Shown here in pieces: positions 33,011 to 45,061 of a DNA stretch of 64,000 nt. The translations under genes were made by a program, and so were the position numbers. The notes below the pieces were generated by a model. That model was not told the origin of the DNA, did not search any database, and saw only the letters and a program-made list of their open reading frames with translations. The DNA comes from Amorphophallus konjac (lineage: Eukaryota > Streptophyta > Magnoliopsida > Alismatales > Araceae), in contig CM040123.1 of the NCBI GenBank assembly GCA_022559845.1, forward strand, positions 299,138,642 to 299,202,641. The letters are read 5' to 3'. How positions within the stretch are numbered: position 1 is the stretch's first letter; every line of letters begins with the position of its first letter.

Positions 33011-33534
33011 GCAAATCTCAGGGGGTCCAAGTTGAGCCGTGACTGACAAAACGATAACCCAAGCGATTCGATTATGTACACAGGTTCAGGCCTTGGTGGT
33101 ACAACCTACCCGGCGTCCTAGTGGGAATCTCAGGCTCGCGGGGGTTACGGAGGTCCAATAATAAAGGTCCTAGTCCGACTGAAGGAATATCCGGTGGAGA
33201 GTCCCAAACATTACAAGGAAATAGGGCTAATAAAACATCGGAAACCAGTGAGACGGTCAGTCAATCCTACCGGAGTAGAACGACTGTCATACAACCCTAA
33301 TAAAATTTTCAATTTAATAATAGATTCATGATTAACACTAACATTCTTTGAAGAAGACGATCTTAGGTCAAGATGAATAAATTAGCAAGAGTTATAATCA
33401 TTTACTGTTATAATTTTCCAGGGTTTTTATGCATGTTGCTAACTTACATTTAACCACTAATCTACTATCAAAAATCATGCGATGAGCGATAACTTAATCA
33501 ATTCTGTAAAGATGGATGATCCAGTAGGGACCTT

Positions 33535-33775
33535 TCATCCTCCTCGGTAGTCGCACCACAGGCCGTTTATCCCCCTCAGGTCAGAAGGCCTTCTGGAGAT
33601 GAGCGGTCTGTAATGAGCCGTTGGGGGAGACGAACGGTCAATCACTGGCCGCCTGACAGAAGGGCGGTCTAGGTCAAGCCGCTCTTCCTGGAAACATAAT
33701 ACGAATCACAACACATAAACGGTCAGTAATATGTCGCCTAACAAGGTTGGGCGGTCTATCGTGAGGCCGCATAAG
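33535..33775. repeat. Second hairpin cluster in LTR D
   Basis: GAGCGGTCTGTAATGAGCCG, GAACGGTCAATCACTGGCCG, GGGCGGTCTAGGTCAAGCCG and GGGCGGTCTATCGTGAGGCC follow each other at 30-60 base steps. The counterpart is at 41330-41590. Confidence 0.65.
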
Positions 33776-34269
33776 TCAAAAAACACTCAAGCCCCCTTTC
33801 GCCCTGCCCGCCTCCGACGAGTTGGCTAGGGTTATAATAAATTACAAAATACACATAGCATAGAGAATGATAATTAGAGCTTTTGGATTCAAAAGAAAGA
33901 GCACGAAATACTCTACAAGATAACGTAAACAATTTAAGATTTGTGCCTGTAATCACTACTTACAACGAGATGAAATAAGTGAAACCCTAGATGTGACACA
34001 CTTCTACTAAACCCTAAAATTCTCGCATGATACTAAGCAACTTTTAAGGCTTTTACGTTCAATAGAAAGGGCACTCGATGCTGGTTCTAACTATATATGA
34101 TACTTAAGGTCTGGCTTGTTATAACCTACCTTAAACGGAGGAAGAAGGAAGAAGAGGGGACGACAACGCGCTACAGACACCCTGCCGGTGATCGCCGGAA
34201 TTCTCCCTCCACCTGAGCTCTCGTCGGCCACCACAGCACCCAAACGAAAATAGGGTTCCTAAGGGTCAT

Positions 34270-34276
34270 TTTTATA
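34270..34276 (-). promoter_or_regulatory. TATA box in element D 3' LTR
   Basis: TATAAAA on the minus strand; the counterpart is at 42089-42095 in the 5' LTR. Confidence 0.5.
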
Positions 34277-34750
34277 GGTCACACAAGGTCTAGAGTCTTC
34301 TATTCGCGGAGATAGAGTCCAAGCAAGTTGGACGTGCGCGAATCACGCGGATAGGGTTGGCCGCCGCCTTCTAAACCGAAATTCACCCTCTAAGGCTTAG
34401 GGTTTCGAGGAGAACTAAGAGGGGAAACGATCCTCTCATCCTAGCCTTCCATTTGGATCTGGTCTGAGCCTAAATGATCAGATATTGGGCTCAAATTTCA
34501 CGTTTTAAGGTCAATTAGGTTTAAGTGTGATTTGGGCCTTAATCAGTTAATTTGGCTTGTTTACAAATTTTATTTGGGTCGGTCATTGAAGACACTATTG
34601 TTAAACGTTTTATCCTCTACAAGATTCTAAATTTTCCAGATTTTTATAAAATAGTCAAAATTTAACTTACTCTATTTATCAAAGATTTTCTAATTAATTT
34701 CTTATAAATTTTCTAGAAATTTTTATTTGTTAATAAATCGGGGTATTACA

Positions 34751-34762
34751 CCCTCCCCCACT
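34751..34762 (-). other. Polypurine tract of element D
   Basis: Minus strand AGTGGGGGAGGG directly before the LTR start TGTAATACCCC. Confidence 0.88.
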
Positions 34763-34799
34763 TCGAAGAATTTGGTCCTCCAAATTCACTGCACTTTAA

Positions 34800-34944
34800 C
34801 ACGATGGGGAGTGGAACAACTCACCTAGAACAAGTCGGAATACTATTTTCGCATGGTATCTTCTGACTCCCAAGTAGCTTCTTCAGTTCCACGCCGACTC
34901 CATTGCACCTTGACCATAGGTATAGATTGGTTCCTGAGCTGTTA
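34800..34944 (-). pseudogene. Element D chromodomain-like tail
   Basis: Beyond the stop at 34945 the integrase frame continues as VKVQWSRRGTEEATWESEDT, the C-terminal piece typical of chromovirus integrases, which directs insertion to heterochromatin. It is separated by two adjacent stops and has another stop near its end. Confidence 0.7.
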
Positions 34945-36000
34945 CTATTTACGATCCAAAATCTTAACAGGTCTTTCTTCATAAGTCAAATCCTCATTTA
35001 ACTCAATATCCGCATGCTGAATGACATGAGTAGGGTCATATACATATTTTCTCAACATCGACACATGGAAGACATTGTGTACTCCAGATAACTGAGGTGG
35101 TAGTGCCAGACGGTACGCAACCTCCCCCAATCTTTTCAAAATCTCGAATGGACCGACATATCTGGGACTTAGCTTGCCTTGAATGCCAAATCTTCGGATT
35201 CCTCTTATAGGAGAAACTTTCAAAAACACATGTTCACCAACTTGAAATTCCAAGTCCCTCCTTCTGTGGTCTGCATAACTCTTCTGTCTCGATTGTGCTA
35301 CTTGTAAACAGTCTCTAATAATACGAATATTCTTTGATGATTCAGAAATAAGATCTGGCCCCAGCCATTGCTTCTCACCAACCTCATTCCAACATAATGG
35401 AGACCGACAGCTTCTTCCATACAGAGCTTCAAACGTAGCCATCTGAATGCAAGACTGATAACTATTGTTATAAGCAAATTCAATCAAGGCCAAGTGATCA
35501 CTCCAACTGCCTCCGAAATCAATCATGCAGGCTCTCAACATATCTTCCACTATCTGGTTGGTTCTTTCCATCTGTCCGTCTGTTTGTGGATGAAAAGTAG
35601 TACTGAAATTCAGACGGGTTCCCGAAGATTCTTGCAATCCTTTCCAAAAATGTGAAGTGAATCTGGGGTCTCTATCAGACACAATACTGACCGAAATACC
35701 ATGGAGTCGCACCACTTTCTTCATATATAAAGCTGTTAGAACATCAACAGTCCACTTAGATTTAATAGTCAAGAAATGAGCGGACTTTGTCAATCTGTCA
35801 ATGATAACCCAAATTGCATCAAATCCGTTACGAGTCCTAGGTAGACCCATAATGAAATCCATACCAATACTTTCCCACTTCCATTGAGGTATGTCTAGTG
35901 GTTTCAACTTCCCTACAGGTCTGAAATGCTCGGCCTTAACTTGCTGACACACCAAGCATCTATTCACAAATTCTGTAATTTCTTTTTCATATTTGGCCAC
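34945..36000 (-). pseudogene. Element D pol: integrase, main part
   Basis: 351 codons. The Cys-Cys half of the zinc finger (NRCLVCQQVKAEH) comes first, then the catalytic core: WESIGMDFIMGLPRTRNGFD and IDRLTKSAHFL (first Asp), VSDRDPRFTSHFW (second Asp), FHPQTDGQMERTNQIVEDML (Glu). The C-terminal part has PRYVGPFEILKRLGEVAYRL and VFHVSMLRKYVYDP, typical of chromoviruses. The His-His half of the finger is in the previous frame, so a frameshift lies at about 35964-36000. The catalytic triad is complete. Confidence 0.93.
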
Positions 36001-38561
36001 CAGAAAGATCTTTTCAAATCCTTAAACATCTTCGTACCTCCAGGATGAATGGTATATCGGGATTTATGAGCTTCCTCGAGGATCTTGTTCGTAGCTTCGG
36101 CCACATCAGGTACACAAGTCCTTCCCTGAAATAACAGTCTGCCATCATCAGCTATCATGAATTCCGGTCTGCTACTCAAGCTCTCCTTGATTTCTACCAA
36201 CTCCGGGTCATTGTCTTGCAAGGACTTGATTCCTGCCAATAATTCTGGTTTAAGCTGAAACTGAGCAATCATAACTCGATCCTTGTCAACATTAATATCC
36301 AACCCGACTAATTGCTCCAACAGCTTCCATTCTTGCATCATGAGACTTGACAATTTAGCCATTGGCTTGCGGCTTAGGGCATTTGCCACCACATTGCCCT
36401 TCCCGGGATGATATTCTATGGAGAAGTCAAAATCCTTTAGATACTCCAACCATCTTCTCTGCCTCATATTGAGCTCTTTATGAGAAAATAAATACTTCAA
36501 ACTCTTGTGATCTGTAAATACTGTGAATGTCTCTCCATATAAGTAATGCCTCCATATCTTCAAGGCAAAAAGTACGGCTGCTAGCTCCAAATCATGGACA
36601 GGATAATTCTCCTCATGCTTTCTCAACTGCCTAGAAGAATAGGCTATCACTTTCTCGTGCTGCATAAGCACACATCCTAAACCAATTCCCGAAGCATCAA
36701 TGTACACCACGAAACCTCCTTCTCCAGATGGTAATGCTAAAATAGGGGCAGTAGTTAAAAATTCCTTCAAAGTCTGGAAGCTTTTCTCACAATCTTCCGT
36801 CCAATCAAACTTATTCTCCTTGCGGGTTAATCTTGTTAAGGGTACCGCAATCTTGGAGAAATCTTTAATAAACCTTCGATAATATCCTGCCAAGCCTAGG
36901 AAGCTTCTTACTTCTGTTACACTACTAGGCCTGTCCCAATCTTTAACTGCCTCTACCTTCGACGGATCAACAGAAATACCTTCTTTCGTAATGATATGCC
37001 CTAGAAAGGACACCTCTTGTAGCCAAAATTCACACTTGCTAAACTTGGCGTATAACTGATGGTCTCTCAATAATTGTAACGCCATCCTCAAATGTTCAGC
37101 ATGTTCTTCCTCACTCTTGGAATAAATCAGAATGTCATCAATAAACACTACGACCCATTGATCCAGATAGGGCCGGAATACATCGTTCATCAACTGCATG
37201 AAAGCTGCAGGTGCATTCGTTAGTCCAAAAGGCATTACAATAAATTCAAAGTACCCGTACCTGCTACGAAAAGCTGTCTTATAAATATCCTTCTCCTTAA
37301 TCCGCAACTGATGATAGCCTGATCGAAGATCAATCTTAGAGAAATACTGAGCTCCTGCTATCTGATCAAATAACTCATCAATCCTCGGCAATGGATATTT
37401 ATTTTTTATAGTCAACTGGTTCAGTTGCCGATAATCAATACACAACCTCATCGAGCCATCCTTCTTCCTTACAAATAACACTGGAGCCCCCCACGGGGAT
37501 GTACTTGGACGAATAAACCCCTTCTCAAGTAATTCCATTAACTGCTGCTTTAATTCCCTCAGCTCCGCAGGAGACATACGATAAGGAGCCTTAGAAACAG
37601 GGGTCGCGCCAGGAATTAAATCGATGGAAAAGATAACTTCCCTCTTCGGTGGAAGCCCTGGAAATTCCTCAGGAAAAACATCTGGAAAATCTCGGACGAT
37701 AGAAATGTCCCGAATCTCAATCTTCTTCTCAGGGGTCACATAAACAAAGGCTAAAAATGCCTGACATCCTCTCCTCATCAACTTATCGGCTCGGATGGTC
37801 GAGATAAGTGGCACAGATCTATGGTGCCTAAACCCTATAAAAGAAAGTCCCGGGTGTCTCGAAAAAGACACAAAACTGGAACTACAATGGACATTGGCCT
37901 CATGCTTAGCCAACCAATCCGCTCCAAGAATTACATCATAGTCATTCATATCCATGCGAACCAGATCGGCTGGCAAATTCAATTCATCAACCATGACCTT
38001 GCTAGAAGGGTAAAAATACTTAATCGCTGATCTAGAGCCAATAGGAGTTGATATCTCTAAGGGGGAATTCATCAAAACCGGCTTCATAGCTAATGTCTTA
38101 GCAAATTTCCGTGAAACAAATGAATGAGTGGCACCGGTATCGAAAAGAACAAAAGCTGGCTTTCCATGAACAATAACGGTACCTTCCACGAGTCCACCCT
38201 CCTCGGTGGTGCCTGCATCCTCCTCTTGTAGGGCCTGGAGCTTGCCCTGCTGCTTCTTGCCGCCTTGAGGTTTCGTCGGGGTAGCTTGCTCAGATAAAAG
38301 AGGACACTCTGGAATGCGGTGATCCCTACTCCCGCAATGCAAACAGGCACCCAGCTTGCGCCAGCACTCTTCCATCTTGTGACCGGGACGGTCACAATAC
38401 TTGCATACGCCCTTGAATGGAACAATCGGGCCAGGCTTCTTGTTCTCATTCTTGGACATTTTCCCCTTCCATGAACCAGACCCGCCATTGGGCCTCTTCT
38501 TGCTATTCCTGGGTTTAGCACCCAGAACCAGTAGGTTGCTCCCTTTTAACATTCTTCCCAC
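35964..38561 (-). pseudogene. Element D nucleocapsid, protease, reverse transcriptase, RNase H, start of integrase
   Basis: 865 codons without a stop. Order: two knuckle-like clusters ([14 protein letters not shown] and [14 protein letters not shown]), protease [16 protein letters not shown] ([75 protein letters not shown]), RNase H ([46 protein letters not shown]), then the integrase start ([20 protein letters not shown]). All catalytic motifs are intact, so loss of function comes only from frameshifts at either end and the gag stop. By length this is the best-kept pol in the window. Confidence 0.95.
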
Positions 38562-39213
38562 GGATTTTCTCTGTCATTTCCAAAGTATCTTCTAAAACAT
38601 GGGCCTTCCTCACCATCTCTGCATAGGTTTGAATCTCCATCGGCGCCAACTGGTTAATATAATGCAACTTTAGCCCATTGAGAAAATGTTTCACCTTCAT
38701 CTTCTCTGTGGAAATCAAATGAGTAGCATAACGAGAGAGTCTAGAAAACTGGGCTTCGTACTCCGCTACAGATAGACTTCGCTGCTTCAAAGTAGCAAAC
38801 TCCGCCGCTTTCTTCTCTTGAATTATGTCAGAAAAGTACTTGCTATTGAAGAATTCTTCGAATTCCTTCCACGAAATTTGTCTGTTACCGAGGGTCGCCT
38901 TTACTGACTCCCACCAAGTCCTAGCATCACGTTCCAACTAGAAGGTTGTTAAAAGCACACGCTCCTGGTCGCTGCATTGCATAACTTCAAAAATTCTCTC
39001 CATCTCCTTGAGCCAGTGTTCGGCTTCATCGGGATCAGTTGAACCTCCAAAACGTGGGGGATTCATCCCATGAAAACTCCTGTGTAGATCACCATCACCA
39101 TGATTCGCCGCTCCACCTTGGGCCACTTGTTGCAAAGCTCGTGTGAGTCCTTGGACGGTCCACTGCATGTCCCGCCACTGTGCACGCTCAGCTGCCATCA
39201 GAACGTCCTGCAT
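38515..39213 (-). pseudogene. Element D gag with one premature stop
   Basis: Gag/capsid in one frame, interrupted by a TAG at 38938-38940. The N-terminal half (39213-38941) has FHGMNPPRFGGSTDPDEAEHW and LKEMERIFEVMQCSDQERV; the C-terminal half (from 38937) has DARTWWESVKATLGNRQISW, FEEFFNSKYFSDIIQEKKAA, YEAQFSRLSRYATHL and FLNGLKLHY. This is the standard chromovirus gag domain. A frameshift at about 38550 separates it from the nucleocapsid-pol frame. Confidence 0.92.
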
Positions 39214-39394
39214 GAGAATAGTTTATCTTAAGTTTATTTAGGAGAAAGAGTTTTAGAGTTGATTATTAACTCAACCCAAGTCTCTACCCAAATTCTCACT
39301 AGGTTGGGTCCTTAGACTTATAACAAGGGTATAGGTTCTACGACAACCTCTTAAAATCCTAGAACTTAGATAACCTAAGAATATTAGAAACCTA

Positions 39395-39407
39395 GGCTCT
39401 GATATCA
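39395..39407 (-). other. Primer-binding site of element D
   Basis: Minus strand TGATATCAGAGCC, matching the initiator tRNA-Met site TGGTATCAGAGCC with one change. It is a few bases from the 5' LTR end. Confidence 0.85.
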
Positions 39408-39413
39408 CCTAAC

Positions 39414-42400
39414 TGTCACGCCCCGACGCGGAATATCGGGACTGACAGTAGAAACAAGTAATAATAATATGTTGATTTCTAGACATGATATGCTAAAACA
39501 TAAGGATTTATCACGAACATAACTCCATTAATTAAATAACAAATTCATAATCCATGATCCCATTACAACTCCATCTTAAACAACCTTAATGAAGTTCCAC
39601 CACAACATTAAACTACATTACATTGATTGACTACCCATTGCAACTCTTTGATCAACATTCTAAAACACAACTAAACATAGACTATTATTCTGGCTCCATA
39701 GCATCTAACTGGCTCGCTCCATGATCAACACTCTTGCCCGTTCCATCGAATTGCGAGTCCTCACCTGAGCTACCTTAAAAGGGGGAAAGAACTAGGTGAG
39801 CGAACGCTCAGTAGGTAATAACATGCAAGTTTAAGTAATTAACCAATTAAATTACATGTTTGAGTGCATAAATAAAGAACGAAAAGGAAATAACTATGCA
39901 ACAAAATAATGAAAGGAAGGCAAGAACATGATATAACCGGGAATTTGGCCAACAAGCAAGATTTAATCAAGTCAAGAGAAATTCAAGTAAGAGATTATTG
40001 TCATAGATATCACGCTAGTCATGCACTCGGTGCAATGCCTCACCATGTCATTCAAACTCCCTGGGGCACAAGTACTTTTCGGGCGCTCCTCCCAGGATCA
40101 GACCGGGCCCTTACGATGCGTTGGCATTGATTTGTTGGATCCAAGATCCCAAGTTATGTCTAGATATTAATCAAGTAAGATGGCCAATACTTCAAGATAT
40201 GGAACTTACCAAAATTTCAAGGGTAAGTTGATGCAGACATCATGTCTGGAAAGTTCACGTTATTAAGGACCAATCAGGTCCTTGGATTCAAACACGAATA
40301 CCCACGGAAAACACTTCTGGATGATAAGCGGTCAAAACTGTGCCGCTCAAGCAATGTACGGTCTAAATTGGACCGTTCAGGATAGAGATGGGCTTAGGAT
40401 TAGCCATACCGAAGTCAAGGATACACGGTCTATGTAGGGCCGCACGAGGAATTGGACGGTTGAAAATGGGCCGTTCACGACTAGTAGAGCTCGGAAGCCT
40501 AAGAACAACATAAATGGTCCATATAGGGCTACTCAAAAGACAGACGGTCCAATAAGACCCGCTCTATTACATGGGCGGTTCCAATAGGTCCGTTCAAATT
40601 AATCAACTAGAAGTCTACCCAAACGGGCTCCGGACTGCCATAAGTGGGGCAGAACTGAACCAGGGTCCAGCCCACTCTCCACTGGTCAACCTAGGGCCTA
40701 TTAGGTCGAGCCAAACACAATTTGGTCGAAGATAGATCAAGGTTAAACGACCAATGTAGTGGCACTTGGCCAGGGTTGCACAGTTATTTATGGGCCGCCC
40801 GATATGATAAACGGTCCCTTTCGGTCCGCGCAAATCTCAGGGGGTCCAAGTTGAGCCGTGACTGACAAAACGATAACCCAAGCGATTCGATTATGTACAC
40901 AGGTTCAGGCCTTAGTGGTACAACCTGCCCGGCGTCCTAGTGGGAATCCCAGGCTCGCAGGGGCTTACGGAGATCCCGTAATGAAGGTCCTAGTCCGACG
41001 GAAGGAATATCTAGCGGAGAGTCCCAAACATTACAAGGAAATAGGGCTAATAAAACATCGAAAACCAGTGAGACGGTCAGTCAATCCTACCGGAGTAGAA
41101 CGACTGTCATACAACCCTAATAAAATTTTCAATTTAATAATAGATTCATGATTAACACTAACATTCATTGAAGAAGACGATCTTAGGTCAAGATGAATAA
41201 ATCAGCAAGAGTTATAATCATTTACTGTTATAATTTTCCAGGGTTTTTATGCATGTTGCTAACTTACATTTAACCACTATCTACTATCAAAAATCATGTG
41301 CTGAGCGATAACTTAATCAATTCTGTAAAGATGGACGGTCCAGTAGGGACCTTTCATCCTCCTCGGCGGTCGCACGACATGCCGTTTATCCCCCTCAGGT
41401 CAGAAGGCCTTCTGGAGATGAGCGGTCTGTAATGAGCTGCTGGGGGAGACGAACGGTCAATCACTGGCTGCCTGACAGAAGGGCGGTCTAGGTCAAGCCC
41501 CTCTTCCTGGAAACATAATACGAATCAAAACACATAAACAGTCAGTAATATGCCGCCTAACAAGGTTGGGCGGTCTATCGTGAGGCCGCATAAGTCAAAA
41601 AACACTCAAGCCCCCTTTCGCCCAGCCCGCCTCCGGTGAGTTGGCTAGGGTTACAATAAATTACAAAATACACATAGCATAGAGCATGATAATTAAGGCT
41701 TTTGGATTCAAAAGAAAGAGCATGAAATACTCTACAAGATAACGTAAACAATTTAAGATTTGTGCCTGTAATCACTACTTACCACGAGATGAAATAAGTG
41801 AAACCCTAGATGTGACACGCTTCTACTAAACCCTAAAATTCTCGCATGATACTAAGCAACTTTTAGGGCTTTTGCGTTCAATAGAAAGGGCACTCGATGC
41901 TGGTTCTAACTATATATGATACTTAAGGTCTGGCTTGTTATAACCTACCTTAAACGGAGGAAGAAGGAAGAAGAGGGGATGACGACGCGCTACGGACACC
42001 CTGCCGGTGATCGCCGGAATTCTCCCTCCACCTGAGCTCTCGTCGGCCACCACAACACCCAAACGAAAATAGGGTTCCTAAGGGTCATTTTTATAGGCCA
42101 CACAAGGTCTAGAGTCTTCTATTCACGGAGATAGAGTCCAAGCAAGTTGGACGTGCGCGAATCGCGCGGATAGGGTTGGCCGCCGCCTTCTAAATCAAAA
42201 TTTGCCCTCTAAGGCTTAGGGTTTCGAGGAGAACTAAGAGGGGAAACGATCCTCTCATCCTAGCCTTCCATTTGGATCCGGTCTCAGCCTAAATGATCGG
42301 GTATTGGGCTCAAATTTCACGTTTTAAGGTCAATTCGGTTTAAGTGTGATTTGGGCCTTAATCAGTTAATTTGGCTTGTTTACGAATTTTATTTGGGCCG

Positions 42401-42569
42401 GTCATTGAAGACACTATTGTTAAACATTTTATCCTCTACACGATTCTAAATTTTCCAGATTTTTATAAAATAGTCAAAATTTAACTTACTCTATTTATCA
42501 AAGATTTTCTAATTAATTTCTTATAAATTTTCTAGAAATTTTTATTTGTTAATAAATCGGGGTATTATA
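39414..42569 (-). repeat. 5' LTR of element D
   Basis: 3156 bp. The outer end reads TA in place of CA (42568-42569), a point change. TATA box at 42089-42095 (minus). Hairpin clusters lie at about 40340-40830 and 41330-41590. Confidence 0.96.
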
Positions 42570-42574
42570 GCCAT

Positions 42575-43764
42575 ATCTCCAGGGTGTTGTTTTCTGAGGT
42601 TTTGATTTCTAAGGGTCTTGGCTTGACCTTGTGGTTTGCCCACTGTCTCGTGGATGTCTCTTGACATCCTATGAGGGCTAAGACTACGTTAGAAGGTAGC
42701 CATGAGTTTTCTTGCTTGAAGTAGGATTCTCTTTCCTACTGTAGAGTCGTCATTGTCTGGTTCCGGTCAACCCAGGGTGGCCCAGTGGTTGAAAGGTAAC
42801 CTTGTGTGTGTCTCGGCGGTTTCGTCCAGTCTGAGACATGGTTCTAGATGCCTCGAGGTGTCATCTTACCTCGATTTACGTGTCCAAGTGTGCTGAGGGT
42901 CTTGTTGATCCCTCAGGTCTCCGTGTGTCATTTTCTCGCTGTTTCCCTATGATTTTGTGTATCTGTCTTGGCACTGTGTGGACCAGGTGTTGTCGGTTAG
43001 CTTTGCTGTACTCTTCTCTCCTAGTAGAGTTAGCATGCGACTCGGTCGGATGTAATATCTAAGTGAGGACTGACTTGATTGTGCTTGTGGTCCGGTGCTG
43101 CTGTCATTGGCATCTTGTGTGCCAGGTGTTCTCTATTGCCTTTGGCACTGGAGCTAGTGATGTGTCGAGCTGTCAGCTGAGAGGACTATGCTTCCTTGCT
43201 TAAGCTGATGCTTGCCGTGTCTGTCGTTTTGTTTTCTCGATAGCTGCTCTACTCCTTCCGTTCTGGTTTTCTTTTACAGCTTTGTAGTTTAGTTTAGCTG
43301 CTATTTTAGCGTGTTACTGCGTTATTTTTCAGTGGGGATCCGCGTGACCCCTACTGGGCCAGTGACACGAGGCTCACCCTACTTTTCAGGTGGGTGGCGT
43401 CGTTCTGCTTCCGTGGTTCCTGGTGTGGCGTGTCCGTAGCTGCCAGCTGTACCTGTGTCGGGTCTCCCCCGACCTCTGTGTACGTCCCTCTTTTCTGTAC
43501 TGCTTGACTTTCCTTTGGACTGGACTTTGGTATAATTGTTAAACTGTTAATTAAAAAGTAATTTTTTTCTGCTACTTTAGCAAACCGATCTAATGAAATT
43601 TACTTGTTTACTGTTATATCTGTGACTTCAATGTACTATACAACAATCCTTTTATCCCTTCGGAGCTTTACCGCTCTTGGGAGGCTTCACGGGTTCCAAG
43701 TGGTATTGGGTCTGCTCGGTAGTCCTTTCGGGTATATCCGGTATCCAGGATCCGGGTCGTCACA
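42575..43764 (+). repeat. LTR of chromovirus F, second part
   Basis: Continues after element D and target copy GCCAT (42570-42574). It ends GGGTCGTCACA at 43764, the inverse of the start TGTAATGCCC. Confidence 0.72.
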
Positions 43765-43832
43765 TAAGGAGACACTATCTAAGGTAATGCCTTTTGAAGA
43801 TTTTATTCTCTTTTATATTGTCTAACATCCCT

Positions 43833-44160
43833 CCAATTTTCATGTTAGGAGGTTGAGTGTTTAAGGATCTAGAAGCCCCATAAGTTGCTGTTTCGCTGTA
43901 GTCTGCACAGGGAACAGTGCGACCGTCCAAGGAAGAAGAGGTAATTAGAAGCCCTAGACGAGGTTAGTTCGAGTTGTATCTTTAGAACTTATTACTGTCC
44001 TTTGTATCTTCTACCTATCTTCCAAATTTCATGGACTTAAGACGAGAGGTTGAAGAGTTAGAAGGCTAGGAAGTAGGCAGTTCCACGCAAGACGCTCAGG
44101 AGCCAGCAGTGACTTCAAGTCAAAAATTCGATTTCTTGGAGTACTCCCAGAGGTAGGTTA
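43833..44160 (+). repeat. 189-base tandem module in LTR J
   Basis: Two units start CCAATTTTCATG (43833) and CCAAATTTCATG (44022), exactly 189 bases apart. Each is followed by a GTTG/TTAGA-rich part and a CAG-rich part, and each ends with an AGGTA word. LTR H has the same pair with the same 189-base spacing. Confidence 0.65.
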
Positions 44161-44469
44161 TTTCATGGATGGCTAAATTTACATATTGGAAACAAAAGCC
44201 CATTGGTTTTTAGTAATTTCATGCACTGTACTTAGAGAAGTTAATGTTTTATCATGACTACGCATCTAGGTTATCACTACATGCATGAACCATGCCTTTA
44301 ACAAGAAGAGTTAACATTTTTTGCTTAATTCATGTCAACCATGCACCTCCATACGTTTCTTATGATCTAGCATGTCCTATCTCACTGTTCAACATGTTTT
44401 TATGAGGTTTATTGCCCCAGAATAGGCCTCCATGCACGGGTTTTTACCCTTCTGTTAAGCAAACAGAAG

Positions 44470-44567
44470 GCGGTCCATCTGAGACCGCTATTTCTTGATA
44501 GCGGCCACCCGATAGACCGTTATTTAAATATAGCGGCCATGTCTGGACCGCTACTATGTTTCTTCGA
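44470..44567. repeat. CGGTC/GACCG hairpin cluster in LTR J
   Basis: GCGGTCCATCTGAGACCGC (44470-44488), then ATAGCGGCC...AGACCGTTAT and TATAGCGGCC...GGACCGCTA. Three hairpins lie in under 100 bases. Confidence 0.75.
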
Positions 44568-45061
44568 CCTGCACTCTATTAACTCCAAACAGATTGCAGA
44601 TTAGCCCTATTAATTGTATGTTAAGCCAAGGTAATTAGGTCTTATTCCTAGTTTTGACTCTGGATTCATGTTAATGGTTATATTGTGCACCATCCATGAT
44701 AGATTGCATGTCTTACATGTTTTAAAAAGATTATTTTAAACTTATGATAATTTCATGCCAAAACTTCTATACTTTGTATTTAAATTATTTATTCTATGCT
44801 CATCGAACATGGTTTATTGTGATGTGTTGATTGTTGTTTATCGCACTTCACTCTCATCTACTGTCTTTTTGCTTAAGTACATAGCACATACCCCGATATG
44901 TGACTATTAGTTACACTTGCACGTGATAGGAACACCTCTTAGACTTGTGAGCCTCTCCACTGGATATTCCTTCTGTCGGACTAGGGGATCATGTTTCAAG
45001 GCCTCCGAAAGTCTCTGCGAACCTGGGATTCTCACTAGGACGGCGAGCTGGTTGTACCCTC

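Larger units (their letters stand above)
31595..34750 (-). repeat. 3' LTR of element D
   Basis: 3156 bp. In element sense it starts TGTAATACCCCG (34750) and ends GGGGCGTGACA (31595). TATA box at 34270-34276 (minus). Hairpin arrays lie at 32540-33010 and 33535-33775. Confidence 0.96.
31595..42569 (-). mobile_element. Tekay-like chromovirus D, full length
   Basis: Two LTRs of exactly 3156 bp, perfect target duplication GCCAT (31590-31594 and 42570-42574), initiator-Met PBS, gag-pol on the minus strand with a chromodomain-like tail, and PPT: 10975 bp in all. The LTRs differ by a few percent by eye. Gag-pol has one in-frame stop in gag, two frameshifts and late stops. It inserted in the LTR of chromovirus F. 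Confidence 0.96.
29714..43764 (+). mobile_element. Chromovirus F, 3' end and 3' LTR, split by element D
   Basis: A short internal piece (29714-30058) ends in TTTCAAGGATGAAATTTC and the tract AAAGGAGGGGAGGA, the usual 3' end of Tekay-like chromoviruses. The LTR starts TGTAATGCCC at 30059 and ends GGGTCGTCACA at 43764. It is cut at 31594/42575 by element D. Own LTR length is about 2.7 kb. The 5' part is absent. Confidence 0.75.
43765..45061 (+). mobile_element. Chromovirus LTR fragment J
   Basis: Aligns with LTR H: 43765 corresponds to about 63060. It carries the 189-base tandem module (43833 and 44022), a CGGTC/GACCG cluster (44470-44567), and near 44950-45055 a stretch matching LTR D (CTCCACTGGATATTCCTTC type). 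Both ends are missing: the left at the end of F, the right at the start of B''. No coding content. Confidence 0.7.
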